Source: Gammaproteobacteria bacterium (GTDB taxonomy: Bacteria; Pseudomonadota; Gammaproteobacteria; Pseudomonadales; Azotimanducaceae_A). Taken from it: a DNA stretch of 64,000 nt. The translations under genes were made by a program, and so were the position numbers. Under the pieces are notes generated by a model, which made no database searches, was not told the origin of the DNA, and was given only the letters and a program-made list of their open reading frames with translations. The stretch is from positions 124,001 through 188,000 of the forward strand of contig DUAT01000078.1 in assembly GCA_012960755.1 (NCBI GenBank). The letters are read 5' to 3'. Positions 44,570 to 54,087 of the stretch are shown here, one piece after another; position 1 is the stretch's first letter, and each line of letters opens with the position of its first letter.

Positions 44570-45709
44570 CTACTGGCCCCCTATCATTTCGTGAATCTTC
44601 TTCGGCTGTATCGACTCGCCTTTGTTACCCCACGAATTTCGTTCATAGGTAATCACCGCCGCGAGTTGGGCAGCATTGAGCTGGCTGCTGAAAGCCTGCA
44701 TAGCAGACCCTGGTTTACCGTTCAGAACAACGTCCACGTGCGCGTCAAGAGGGCCGATGCTCAAACCTTGACCGGCGAGTGCAGGAAATGCTGGTGGCAA
44801 CCCCTGCCCGTTGGGTTGATGGCAAACGGCACAGGTCTGGCTGTAAACCTTTTCACCTTCCGCCATAAGTTCTTCTTCTGACCATTGCTTGCCGACAATT
44901 TCGAATACTGACGCTGCTTCTGCCTGTTTCTCTACAACCCAGTCGTTGTATTCTGCTTCTTCCACAGCCCTGACAACGATTGGCATAAAGCCATGATCCT
45001 TGCCGCACAACTCCGCGCAGTTTCCGCGATAGATGCCTGTCTGCTCCACGACGGTCCATGCTTCATGTATAAACCCGGGAATAGCGTCCTTCTTAACGGC
45101 AAAATCCGGAACCCACCAGGCGTGAATTACATCAGCGGACGTAATCAGAAACCGAACCCGTTTGTTGATTGGAATAACGAGCTCATTGTCGACATCCAAA
45201 AGATAGTGCTCTCTCTTTGGTGCCCGATTGTATATTTCTTCTTCAGGTGTGAGCAGCGAACTGATAAAGCTAATTTCTTTTGCGGGATCATCGTTTAAAT
45301 AGGTGTATTGCCACTTCCACTGCAGGCCACGGACTTCGATATCTATGTCGGAATCGCTGGCATCATACATCGCGTTCAGGGTAGTGGTGGCTGGAACTGC
45401 GAGGATCACCAAAATCACGATGGGTGCCAGCGTCCATCCAATCTCGATCGCAGTGCTGTCATGAAACGTTGCCGGTACAACTCCCAAAGACTTTCGGTGC
45501 ATCAGCATCGAAACTATCATTGTGCCAAAAACAAAAATACCGATGACAACACAGACGCCCAACATGATCATATGAAGGCCATAAACCTGTCGGCTTATCT
45601 CCGTTACCCCTTCTCTCATATTCAACGCTGACCAGTCAGCACTCGCCACACTGACGAACACTAACAGCGGCAAAGCAAATAGCCACTTACACTGCTTCGC
45701 TGTATTCAT
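44570..45709 (-). CDS. ctaC: Cytochrome c oxidase subunit II with fused cytochrome c domain
   Basis: Electron entry subunit. It has 379 residues from ATG at 45709 (GGAG upstream); the frame extends to 45775 without family match. It has a signal peptide, two membrane helices, a CuA domain with NCAELCGKDHGFMP, and a C-terminal cytochrome c with CAVCH (C293, C296, H297). The fused heme domain makes this a caa3-type oxidase. It is the first gene of the cox transcript. Confidence 0.96.
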   Translation of the reverse strand: MNTAKQCKWLFALPLLVFVSVASADWSALNMREGVTEISRQVYGLHMIMLGVCVVIGIFVFGTMIVSMLMHRKSLGVVPATFHDSTAIEIGWTLAPIVILVILAVPATTTLNAMYDASDSDIDIEVRGLQWKWQYTYLNDDPAKEISFISSLLTPEEEIYNRAPKREHYLLDVDNELVIPINKRVRFLITSADVIHAWWVPDFAVKKDAIPGFIHEAWTVVEQTGIYRGNCAELCGKDHGFMPIVVRAVEEAEYNDWVVEKQAEAASVFEIVGKQWSEEELMAEGEKVYSQTCAVCHQPNGQGLPPAFPALAGQGLSIGPLDAHVDVVLNGKPGSAMQAFSSQLNAAQLAAVITYERNSWGNKGESIQPKKIHEMIGGQ

Positions 45710-45902
45710 TCCAAGAACTCCAATATTTATATCAATCCGAACCCGACGGTGTTGCCGACGAGATTTTAAATCCAAATAACAATCCCCAGTTGGGGAAGAT
45801 GCGACCTTTGAGAATTTATATAATCAAAATGACCAAATCCAAAAACCTTACGTGAACCTGGTGCAAAGACCCAATGATTGGCTCTCCTAAAATTGGGGCG
45901 CA

Positions 45903-45930
45903 ATTATAGCAATGCCGCGTGGATTCACAA
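45903..45930 (-). promoter_or_regulatory. Sigma-70 promoter of the cox operon
   Basis: Minus strand TTGTGA (45925-45930), 16-base spacer, TATAAT (45903-45908). The -10 is perfect. It gives a leader of about 185 bases before ctaC, with a CCAATGATTGG palindrome (45871-45881). Confidence 0.6.
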
Positions 45931-46032
45931 CCAGCCAGCACTTATTAGCGAAGGCCTGGAGAATTTTTTCGCGAGTCTGATTACGGCGGTATCACCGCGG
46001 CTTATCTGCCCCTGTATTTTGCCGGTGAATAA

Positions 46033-46046
46033 TTGATCTAACTCAA
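46033..46046. promoter_or_regulatory. Candidate FNR/Anr box upstream of cox
   Basis: TTGATCTAACTCAA matches TTGAT-N4-ATCAA at nine of ten positions. It lies about 144 bases upstream of the predicted cox start, too far for direct activation and close to prlC's end. Oxygen control of an oxidase would make sense, but the site may be chance. Confidence 0.3.
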
Positions 46047-46108
46047 GGTATTTTCGCGCCGGTCGTAGTAATCAACCATGCACCAACTCAGTCAAACCCC
46101 AGACCAGG

Positions 46109-48154
46109 TTATAGAATTCCATCTTGTTTCAAGAGCGCTTCGATTTTCGGCTCCCGTCCCCGGAAGGAAACAAACAACTCCATGGCATCAACTGAGCCGC
46201 CTGGTTCAAGAATCGACGCTAGAAATTTTTCACCGGTCTGGCGATTGAATATCCCTTCCTCCTGGAACTTCGCAAATGCGTCCGCAGAAAGTACCTCAGC
46301 CCATTTATAGCTGTAGTAACCTGCCGCGTAACCACCGCCAAAAATATGCGAAAAACCATGCTGGAACCGGTTGAACGACGGCGCTGCGAGTACTGCGACT
46401 TCTGACCGAACACGATCGAGGACGGCCTGAATCTGGTCATCATTGCCTGGTTCAAATTCCATGTGTAATCGGAAATCGAACATTGCAAACTCCAGTTGCC
46501 TTACGGTGGTCATCGCTGATTGAAAGTTCTTCGCCGCCAACATTTTCTCCAACATCTTAACGGGCAACGTTTCTCCGGTTTGATAATGGCCGGAGATAAG
46601 TTCCAGCGCCTCTGCCTGCCAGCACCAGTTCTCCATAAACTGACTCGGTAATTCTACAGCGTCCCAGGCGACGCCATTGATGCCGGAGACATTGGCACAG
46701 TTCACCTTCGTCATCATATGGTGTAACCCATGACCGAATTCATGGAACAAGGTGACCACCTCATCGTGGGTGAGCAATGCGGGATCCTGCCCCACCGGTG
46801 CCGTAAAATTGCAGGTCAGATAGGCGACGGGTAATTGCAAATCACCATTAGCTTTCACCCTGCGGACCCTGCAATCATCCATCCACGCACCACCCCTTTT
46901 GTTGGATCGGGCATAGGGGTCCAGATAGAACCTGGCGATCTCAGAACCCTCTTTCTTTACATTGTAGGTCGTTACATCCTCGTGCCAGGTTTCAATATCA
47001 TGGGTCTCTTCAATCTCAATGTCGTAGAGACGGCGCACCACTTCAAACATTCCCGCAAGTACTTTTGGGGCGGGAAAATACGGCCGAAGTTCTTCTTCAG
47101 AAATGTCGAACTTCTGCTCCTTCAGTTTCTCTGCGTAAAAACTGATATCCCAGGCGTTGAGTTCTGTTGTCCCGAACTCCGTCCGGGCAAATTCACAGAT
47201 CTCAGCAAACTCCTTTTCAGCAGACGGTTTCGATTTTTCCGCCAGGTCCTGCAAAAATACAATTACCTGATCCGTGTTCTGCGCCATCTTCGTTGCCAGT
47301 GAACGTTGTGCAAAGTTTTCGTACCCCAGCAGTAAGGCGAGTTCTTTTCTGAGCTGAAGAATTTCCAGCATGGTCCCAGAGTTGTCCCACTTACCCGCAT
47401 GGGGTCCCTGATCCGAGGCTCTGGTCGTGTACGCCTCATACATTTCATGTCGGAGCGTCTCGTTTTCACAATAAGTTACTACGGGAAAATAGCTTGGGAA
47501 ATCGAGAGTAAACAGATAGCCCTCTTCCTCCCGTTGCTCTGCCGTTTGTCTGGCCAGTGCCAGTGCACTCTCTGGCAAACCCTTCAACTCTCCGACGTCG
47601 ATAATGACTTTGCTCCACGCCATCGTCGCATCCAGTACATTGTCGCTGAACCTGCTTGATAACTCAGACAGTCGTTTCGAGACCTCCGCATAACGAGCCT
47701 GCTTATCTTTCGGTAGATCGATGCCTGACAATTTGAAATCGCGGATCGCGTTTTCGATGGTTTTTTTCTCAGCCTGTCCAAGCGCCGGATACTCAACACT
47801 ATCAGCAATAGTCTGATAGGCACCATACAGGGACTTGTTCTGACCCATCTCAGTTTGGTACTCAGAGAGTTTGGGTAAACTCGCATTGTAGGCATCACGC
47901 AGTTCTGGCGTGTTAACCACTGAATTCATATGGCTTACCGGAGAAAATGATTGGCTCAGAAGGTCATCCATTTCTTCGATGACCCGCACCAGACTATCCC
48001 AATTGGCATCTCCTGATACCGCGACCTTTTCCAGCAATTCATCAATGACCTGGCGATTTGAGCTCAACAATTGATCGATGGCCGGAATGACATGTTTTGC
48101 CTCAATCGCCCTGAAGGGTGGCAATTGATGAACCTCTAACAACGGATTACTCAT
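46109..48154 (-). CDS. prlC: Oligopeptidase A (M3 family)
   Basis: Cytoplasmic zinc metallopeptidase that degrades short peptides, including signal-peptide fragments. It has 681 residues with the zinc motif LFHEFGHGLHHMM near residue 470 and the second zinc glutamate in the following helix (WDAVELPSQFMENW). The C-terminal GGGYAAGYYSYKWAEVLSAD is typical. It is read towards cox with a 399-base gap before ctaC. Confidence 0.95.
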   Translation of the reverse strand: MSNPLLEVHQLPPFRAIEAKHVIPAIDQLLSSNRQVIDELLEKVAVSGDANWDSLVRVIEEMDDLLSQSFSPVSHMNSVVNTPELRDAYNASLPKLSEYQTEMGQNKSLYGAYQTIADSVEYPALGQAEKKTIENAIRDFKLSGIDLPKDKQARYAEVSKRLSELSSRFSDNVLDATMAWSKVIIDVGELKGLPESALALARQTAEQREEEGYLFTLDFPSYFPVVTYCENETLRHEMYEAYTTRASDQGPHAGKWDNSGTMLEILQLRKELALLLGYENFAQRSLATKMAQNTDQVIVFLQDLAEKSKPSAEKEFAEICEFARTEFGTTELNAWDISFYAEKLKEQKFDISEEELRPYFPAPKVLAGMFEVVRRLYDIEIEETHDIETWHEDVTTYNVKKEGSEIARFYLDPYARSNKRGGAWMDDCRVRRVKANGDLQLPVAYLTCNFTAPVGQDPALLTHDEVVTLFHEFGHGLHHMMTKVNCANVSGINGVAWDAVELPSQFMENWCWQAEALELISGHYQTGETLPVKMLEKMLAAKNFQSAMTTVRQLEFAMFDFRLHMEFEPGNDDQIQAVLDRVRSEVAVLAAPSFNRFQHGFSHIFGGGYAAGYYSYKWAEVLSADAFAKFQEEGIFNRQTGEKFLASILEPGGSVDAMELFVSFRGREPKIEALLKQDGIL

Positions 48155-48220
48155 TTTTATTCCTCAATATCCCCAATGTCGACGCGTTGGAACTTGCTGC
48201 ACTAACTAAAACGAACCTAA

Positions 48221-49039
48221 CTAAAGCGTACCGCGCACCTGCTTGATCACCTTGCTGGTTGCCACGACTTGTCCAAACCAGATTTGAAATGCCAAAGCAG
48301 CTTGCTCAACCAACATCCCAAGCCCGTCACAGTACTCTCTGGCACCATTGCGCCGGCACCAGCGAAGAAAAGGTGTGAGTTCTCTGGCATAAATCATGTC
48401 GTAACTACGGGTATTTGTACCGATAATCTCACCTGGTAACTCAATCGCCTGAGAACCAGTCTCTAACCCGGCTGAAGAACCGCTGATGACCAGGTCATAG
48501 GCTGTACCCAGTTCGTGCAGGTGTCTCGCCCGCAATCGATCATCGTTTTCGCGTATCATAATATCGATTGCTCTTTGGTGGGTGCGGTTAACGATATCTA
48601 TCGTTGCCGGACCTTTAGCCAGTAAACTGGCAGCAACACCCTGCACAGCCCCGCCAGCACCGACAACCAGAACCCGTTTGTCTGCCAGTGACCAGCCCAG
48701 ATTGACTGTGATGTCGGTGACAAGTCCTGGGCCATCGGTGTTGTGCCCCACTAAACGTCCATCCGCCAAATGCTGTACCGTATTCACCGCCTGGGCCTTC
48801 TGTGCCATTTCCGTTACCTGGTCACAGAACCGAAAAGCATCATTTTTGTTAGGCACGGTGATGTTGAAACCTACCGCTCCCGAGGCAAGCAGCTTTCTTG
48901 CCGTATCATCAAACCTGCCTTTGGGCACCCGTATTTTCCGGTAGTCAATTTCCAGGCCGCAGGCTGTTGCGAAGGCCTGGTGTATTTCAGGAGATCGACT
49001 GTGAGAGACCGGGTTCCCCAGCACCGCCAACAGTTTCAT
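48221..49039 (-). CDS. aroE: Shikimate dehydrogenase
   Basis: NADPH reduction of dehydroshikimate in the aromatic pathway. It has 272 residues: substrate motif NPVSHSRSPEIHQAF, catalytic K65 in NITVPNKNDA, D102 in NTDGPG, and NADP loop VVGAGGAVQG. It overlaps tsaC (ATGA), so translation is coupled. Confidence 0.95.
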   Translation of the reverse strand: MKLLAVLGNPVSHSRSPEIHQAFATACGLEIDYRKIRVPKGRFDDTARKLLASGAVGFNITVPNKNDAFRFCDQVTEMAQKAQAVNTVQHLADGRLVGHNTDGPGLVTDITVNLGWSLADKRVLVVGAGGAVQGVAASLLAKGPATIDIVNRTHQRAIDIMIRENDDRLRARHLHELGTAYDLVISGSSAGLETGSQAIELPGEIIGTNTRSYDMIYARELTPFLRWCRRNGAREYCDGLGMLVEQAALAFQIWFGQVVATSKVIKQVRGTL

Positions 49040-49605
49040 CGCGTAGCGCTCCGAATTACATCGCCTGAGAGGAGATCTCGAATTTCGCTGGCGCCGGAAA
49101 CACCACCCAGTTTCCCCGGGAAAAAATAGTCTATCCCCTGAGGAAAATACTGCCTGACCCGCAAGGCACTGGTGGCAGCGACTTTTCCCGATGGGTTCGC
49201 CGAGGTAGAAACCAGGGGTCCCTCGACTTGTTTGCAGATTGCCCGTACCACAGGATGGTCTGACACCCTGACGGCAACAGTGTCGTGCTGTCCGGCGATA
49301 TAATCAGGTGTATCACTTGATCTTGGCAACAGGTAGGTTACCGGTCCCGGCCAGGCGGCTTTCAGCATTTTCAGTTGATCTTCAGACAGACGCTGTGAGT
49401 AAGGCAGTATCTGTGCGATTTCGGATGCCACCAGTATCAGACCCTGTTTCCAGGAACGCCTCTTGAGTATCAGGATCCGCTGCACTGCCGCTTCACTTGC
49501 CGCCAGGCAACCTAATCCCCAAACGCCTTCCGTCGGATAAGCAATCACTGCTTCCTCGAATAAGTACCTCGCCGCCAGTTTCACCCGCCATTTAAATGGC
49601 TGCAT
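49036..49605 (-). CDS. tsaC: L-threonylcarbamoyladenylate synthase TsaC
   Basis: Makes threonylcarbamoyl-AMP for the t6A modification of tRNAs reading ANN codons. It has 189 residues of the YrdC fold: AVIAYPTEGVWGLGC, KRRSWKQGLILVA, VSTSANPSG. ATG at 49605 is preferred; a GTG at 49611 would add two residues. It is nearly continuous with purE upstream and overlaps aroE downstream. Confidence 0.93.
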   Translation of the reverse strand: MQPFKWRVKLAARYLFEEAVIAYPTEGVWGLGCLAASEAAVQRILILKRRSWKQGLILVASEIAQILPYSQRLSEDQLKMLKAAWPGPVTYLLPRSSDTPDYIAGQHDTVAVRVSDHPVVRAICKQVEGPLVSTSANPSGKVAATSALRVRQYFPQGIDYFFPGKLGGVSGASEIRDLLSGDVIRSATR

Positions 49606-49614
49606 GGTCACAGG

Positions 49615-50109
49615 CTACACGTTGAGAGTTTTGTTCTTATCTCGAATAGCCTGGGCGTTCGCCTCTCTTTCTGCGATCAGCTTTTCCTTAACCGAAGCAT
49701 CAGTTACTGCAATTATCTGGGTAGCCAGATATCCGGCATTTTTCGCGCCTGCCTTGCCAATCGCAACCGTGGCGACCGGGATGCCTCCCGGCATTTGCAC
49801 CGTCGACAGCAACGCATCCATTCCCTGCAGCGGACCCGCATCGATAGGTACACCAATAACCGGCGTTAACGTACTGGCTGCCACTGCACCGGCCAGATGC
49901 GCCGCCAGCCCGGCTGCTGCTATAAAAGCTGCACAACCCCGGGAATCTGCACTCTCGACAAATTCTTTCGTATCTTGAGGCGTCCGGTGAGCGCTGGTAA
50001 TTCGGACTTCGTAGGGAATTTCAAACTTTTTCAGGATATCAAAAGTTGCCTGCATGACCGGTAAATCCGAATCCGAACCCACCACTATTGCTACAAAAGG
50101 AGATGTCAT
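49615..50109 (-). CDS. purE: N5-carboxyaminoimidazole ribonucleotide mutase
   Basis: Purine synthesis: moves the carboxyl group of N5-CAIR to give CAIR. It has 164 residues from ATG at 50109 (GGAG upstream), class I. Motifs: VVGSDSDLPVMQATFDIL, ITSAHRTP, AAGLAAHLAGAVA and MPGGIPVATVAIG. The usual partner purK is not next to it; tsaC follows after a few bases. Confidence 0.94.
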   Translation of the reverse strand: MTSPFVAIVVGSDSDLPVMQATFDILKKFEIPYEVRITSAHRTPQDTKEFVESADSRGCAAFIAAAGLAAHLAGAVAASTLTPVIGVPIDAGPLQGMDALLSTVQMPGGIPVATVAIGKAGAKNAGYLATQIIAVTDASVKEKLIAEREANAQAIRDKNKTLNV

Positions 50110-50183
50110 TGCCCGCTCCGCCAAAAAAGGAAAAGCAAGTTACCCTAGTCCCCTCCCTCTTTCAAGATTGTTCTTGCGAATAG

Positions 50184-51305
50184 TTAGTGCGACAGGACAT
50201 AGCCATGCTGGCTGGACAGGATAAAACCGTTGAGTTCAAGCTGGACCAGGGCAACGAGTATGTCAGAAATGGGGATTGAGGTTAATTCAAACAATTCATC
50301 AGCCGATAGGGGAGATGCGCCCAGGTGTTGTAAAATATCCTGATATTTGGTCACTTGTTCCGACAGCAACTGGTTTTCCTGCTGTTGTTTTTGCTTAAAC
50401 ACGTATCCCGGCAATTCTTCGACAATATCTTCGACACTTTGGGTGAGTTTGGCACCATCTTTGATAAGCCGGTGACAACCGGCACTTTGCAAACTATATA
50501 TAGATCCAGGTACGGCAAAGACTTCTCGCGACTGCTCCATCGCCAGTCGGGCGGATATCAATGACCCACTCCTCAAGGCTGCTTCGACAATCAGCGTTCC
50601 CATCGTCAGACCTGTCACAATCCTGTTCCGCTGAGGGAAATTGGATGGAAACGCCCCTGTTCCCAATGGATATTCAGAGATTATCAATCCACGTTCAAGA
50701 ATTCGCAGTGCCAGGCGCTCATGATGCCGGGGGTAAATCAAGTCACAACCAGTACCAAGAACTGCCAGGGTTTTGCCCGAACGGTTGAGTGCGCCGGTAT
50801 GAGCCGCAGCATCAATACCAAACGCCAGGCCACTGGTAACGACAAGACCCTGGTCAGACAAATCAGCTGCAAATTTCGCTGCGACCTTGAGGCCCAGGGC
50901 TGTCGGTTTCCGGCTCCCTACAATGGCAATCTGGTCACTGTTAATCATCGTCTTACTGCCATTAAGATACAGGCACAATGGTGGATCATGAATTTGCTTT
51001 AAGAGATACGGGTAGGCTTCATCGAATATGCTAATGAGTGCATGGTTGCTCGCTTCCAGCCACAACAAGTCCAGCTCAACCCTCCGCCTTAACTCACCGG
51101 CCGCACCATTTCTCGCCTGGAGTATTTTCGCCGCTACCTTAGGGGGTATGTTTGCAGATTGTTCTGTCTGGTTGAATGGGAACTCGGCCATGAATTGCAA
51201 CGCACCCGACGCTGCCTGAAGTATCCAATTACCCATTTGCGGGTGCCCGGACGTAAGACGATTCAGCGTTAACAGGGCTTCGATTTCTGAATTTGGGAAT
51301 GCCAA
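50184..51305 (-). CDS. dprA: DNA processing protein DprA (Smf)
   Basis: Binds incoming single-stranded DNA and loads RecA during natural transformation. It has 373 residues. The Rossmann-like core has IVGSRKPTALGLKVA and SGLAFGIDAAAHTGAL, then LGTGCDLIYPRHHE and FPQRNRIVTGLT. A winged-helix C-terminus (about 300-373) follows. With comM it suggests competence genes are kept. Confidence 0.94.
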   Translation of the reverse strand: MAFPNSEIEALLTLNRLTSGHPQMGNWILQAASGALQFMAEFPFNQTEQSANIPPKVAAKILQARNGAAGELRRRVELDLLWLEASNHALISIFDEAYPYLLKQIHDPPLCLYLNGSKTMINSDQIAIVGSRKPTALGLKVAAKFAADLSDQGLVVTSGLAFGIDAAAHTGALNRSGKTLAVLGTGCDLIYPRHHERLALRILERGLIISEYPLGTGAFPSNFPQRNRIVTGLTMGTLIVEAALRSGSLISARLAMEQSREVFAVPGSIYSLQSAGCHRLIKDGAKLTQSVEDIVEELPGYVFKQKQQQENQLLSEQVTKYQDILQHLGASPLSADELFELTSIPISDILVALVQLELNGFILSSQHGYVLSH

Positions 51306-51374
51306 CAGATTGGTCCTTTCAGGCCAAAAAGCAACAGCCTAAAAGTCTTACATCGATCTACCTATGGCAAATCT

Positions 51375-52448
51375 CTAAGGGTTTTGTACGATATCGCCAA
51401 CCCTGAGCGGTTCTTCTGTCTCCAGTACCAGACCATAGGACATCTTTTCGAAGGCTCGGAAGATCATCAAGATACCTGCTCTCTCGGAAGGTAGCTGAAC
51501 CCTGTCCCGGTAGACCTCATCCCTGACAATAGCCCCGCGTTTGTGAATGGCCAGCACATTACCCACGTCCAGATCATCCTGCAGTCCCCGATTGATCGCC
51601 ACTACATCGTACCGACCAACCTGTGTGACGCCACCCATGACAGTCATTATCACGCCTTTGGTTTCCCTGGCAGGCGAGGATGGGAAAAAGGTTGACTCAA
51701 GACGACGTTCTTCGGTCGGCAGGAGCCTGTCGCCGATCCTGACATCTTCCTTAACGGCAGTCAGGGTAAGGGTATAGAGATCATCCTCCCTCTTGTCGAC
51801 CGCAGCTGTGCCAACTTCTCTTGCCTCATAGCCCAATATTTCCCCGGTCTCGGGGTCTACATACACTTCACCCTTACGGTAAATCCCAAAAACTGACGGC
51901 TGCTCTTCAGGCCAGTCGCCACGCGCATAGAAGCCGTCACCAGGACCAAAAATCAAGCGATCAGACTTACCTGCCAACAAATGTGGCGCATTTTCCAGGG
52001 TATCTCGCTCAACGATGCGACCAGTCGTTAACAGGCTTGATATCGCATCCAGCGGTATCGCAGAAATCGCGCTATTTAAGTTACTGCTACGTATATTGGG
52101 TTGTACCTTAACGTCACGGCCCTCGCCCCGTTCCGGTTGGGGACTGAGTTTGACGGTCCTTGCCTCATCCCCCCGGTCGACTATCAATTGAGGCTTGCCA
52201 TCGACAAATCTCAAGATGATCACATCACCGGGAAATATCAGATGGGGATTTTCAATATCGGGATTAATATGCCAGATTTCCGGCCAAAGCCAGGCATCGG
52301 CTAGGAACATCGATGAGATATCCCACAAGGTGTCACCTTTCTTAACGGTGTATCGGTCCGGGTGATCCGGCCGAAGGATGCTGGTAGCCGCCAGCGTAGA
52401 CTGAATAACAACCAGAACAAACACGACGGCTAGAAGAATTTTCCTCAT
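51375..52448 (-). CDS. LysM peptidoglycan-binding protein (TsaP-like)
   Basis: A 357-residue exported protein. Signal peptide to about residue 21; one LysM motif (about 33-80: YTVKKGDTLWDISSMFL, ENPHLIFPGDVIIL), then a long conserved C-terminal region. Pseudomonas has this gene in the same place, where TsaP helps anchor the type IV pilus secretin. Whether pili exist here cannot be seen. Confidence 0.82.
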   Translation of the reverse strand: MRKILLAVVFVLVVIQSTLAATSILRPDHPDRYTVKKGDTLWDISSMFLADAWLWPEIWHINPDIENPHLIFPGDVIILRFVDGKPQLIVDRGDEARTVKLSPQPERGEGRDVKVQPNIRSSNLNSAISAIPLDAISSLLTTGRIVERDTLENAPHLLAGKSDRLIFGPGDGFYARGDWPEEQPSVFGIYRKGEVYVDPETGEILGYEAREVGTAAVDKREDDLYTLTLTAVKEDVRIGDRLLPTEERRLESTFFPSSPARETKGVIMTVMGGVTQVGRYDVVAINRGLQDDLDVGNVLAIHKRGAIVRDEVYRDRVQLPSERAGILMIFRAFEKMSYGLVLETEEPLRVGDIVQNP

Positions 52449-52496
52449 GGGGCGAATCCCGGCAATAAAAAGAGTACAATACTTGCGTTAAAGATC

Positions 52497-52569
52497 AAAC
52501 CTCTAACCACCAATATATTCAACACGATCATCATCTTAGCAGCACAACTTACCCCATTACTAGAGGTTT
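52497..52569 (+). repeat. Nine-base inverted repeat in the def leader
   Basis: AAACCTCTA (52497-52505) and TAGAGGTTT (52561-52569) are perfect complements 55 bases apart, just before the def ATG. They could fold the leader; meaning is uncertain. Confidence 0.3.
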
Positions 52570-52582
52570 CAGACGAAGCTGT

Positions 52583-53086
52583 ATGGCTTTACTAGATATA
52601 TTAAGATTTCCGGATCCAAAATTGCGCACTAAAGCCGTACCTGTGGAGGCAATAACCGGTAAGTTGGTAGAGCTTGCAGACAAGATGCTGGAAACCATGT
52701 ACCTTGCACCGGGCATCGGTCTGGCGGCTAGCCAGGTCAATGTGCACCAGCGTTTGGTCGTTCTCGACATATCCGAGGAGAAGGATCAGCCGTTGATCCT
52801 GTTCAATCCCCTGATTATCACGCAGGACGGTGAAATCGAATCCAGCGAAGGTTGCCTGTCCGTGCCGGGATTCTATGAACCGGTGACTCGATCATCACAA
52901 ATACAGGTAAACGCCATCAACCGGGCGGGGGAGGAAATTACCTTCGAGGCTGAGGATCTGCTCGCTGTCTGTATCCAGCATGAAATGGACCATCTTGAGG
53001 GAAAGTTGTTCGTCGATTACTTATCTAACACCAAACGACAATTGATTCGTAAAAAGCTTCTCAAGCTGCTGAAGCAAAGAGCCTAA
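52583..53086 (+). CDS. def: Peptide deformylase
   Basis: Removes the formyl group from nascent proteins. It has 167 residues with all three metal motifs: [17 protein letters not shown] (C91) and QHEMDHLEG (H133, E134, H137). It is followed by fmt after 26 bases, the classical def-fmt pair. Confidence 0.97.
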   Translation: MALLDILRFPDPKLRTKAVPVEAITGKLVELADKMLETMYLAPGIGLAASQVNVHQRLVVLDISEEKDQPLILFNPLIITQDGEIESSEGCLSVPGFYEPVTRSSQIQVNAINRAGEEITFEAEDLLAVCIQHEMDHLEGKLFVDYLSNTKRQLIRKKLLKLLKQRA

Positions 53087-53112
53087 CCAGTGACCTATCT
53101 CAGGTACTACCA

Positions 53113-54087
53113 TTGAAAATTCTCTTTGCCGGTACACCCCGGTTTGCGGCCCAGCATCTCTCGGGTCTTCTATCCCACGCACGACGACACGGTGACTCTG
53201 ACAACATCGAAATAGTCGGCGTTATTACGCAGCCGGACAAACCCGGGAAAAGGGGAAAGAGTCCGGTACCAAGCGAAACCAAGCGCGTGGCCCAGCAACA
53301 CCAGATACCCGTCATCCAGCCTGAAAAACTGACCGCGGAACACCTGCGACCGTTCAATGCCGATCTCTTAATCGTGGTGGCTTACGGTCAAATACTAAAA
53401 CCCGATGTTCTACGCCTGCCTGCCTACGGATGTATTAATGTGCACGGATCCCTTCTACCCAGATGGCGCGGCGCGGCGCCAATCCAACGGGCTATCCTGG
53501 CGGGTGATGAGCAGACAGGGATCTGTGTTATTCAGATGGACCAGGGGCTGGATACCGGTAGTATCCTCGCAACTCGCTCAATACCGCTCGAGAATGCGGA
53601 TACCACAGCAAGCCTGAGCGACAAACTGTCAGAACTTGGAATTGCCGGGTTGATTGAGGTTTGTAACAAGATCCACCTGGGTCTTACAGAGCCTGTCGTA
53701 CAATCAGAAGAAGGCACCTGTTACGCCCATAAAATCAGTAAAGAGGAGGCAAATATGGACTGGGATGCGTCGAGCATCACTGTGGGCCGGTCAATTCGAG
53801 CTTTTTATCCTGATCCGGTTTGTTATACGTTTCTTGGTTCAATGCGTGTCAAGTTGCTGAAAGCGTCAATGTCCCACCCAGACGGTATTCAGAGCGCTCC
53901 GGGTAAAGTCCTGGAGGTCTCGAAACGGGGAGTCGATGTTGCCTGTGGCACCGGGTCAATCCTGCTGGAGCAGGTCCAGTTACCCATTGGAAAAGGCAGT
54001 GTCCTGACCGGCGCAGATATACTCAATGCTCGTTCGGAACTGATATTCGCCGGAGTAACATTTACCAGATTGGCTGCTGAAATCTAA
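53113..54087 (+). CDS. fmt: Methionyl-tRNA formyltransferase
   Basis: Formylates initiator Met-tRNA. It has 324 residues from a TTG start: FAGTPRFAAQHL, catalytic N109/H111 in INVHGSLLPRWRGAAP and D147 in MDQGLDTGS. The C-terminal tRNA-binding barrel is present. Its stop shares a base with the rsmB ATG. Confidence 0.96.
   Translation: MKILFAGTPRFAAQHLSGLLSHARRHGDSDNIEIVGVITQPDKPGKRGKSPVPSETKRVAQQHQIPVIQPEKLTAEHLRPFNADLLIVVAYGQILKPDVLRLPAYGCINVHGSLLPRWRGAAPIQRAILAGDEQTGICVIQMDQGLDTGSILATRSIPLENADTTASLSDKLSELGIAGLIEVCNKIHLGLTEPVVQSEEGTCYAHKISKEEANMDWDASSITVGRSIRAFYPDPVCYTFLGSMRVKLLKASMSHPDGIQSAPGKVLEVSKRGVDVACGTGSILLEQVQLPIGKGSVLTGADILNARSELIFAGVTFTRLAAEI

Noticed and set aside
45986..46000. 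Terminator of prlC at the GCGGT/ACCGC hairpin
   Set aside because: The stem is five bases and no T run follows on the minus strand.
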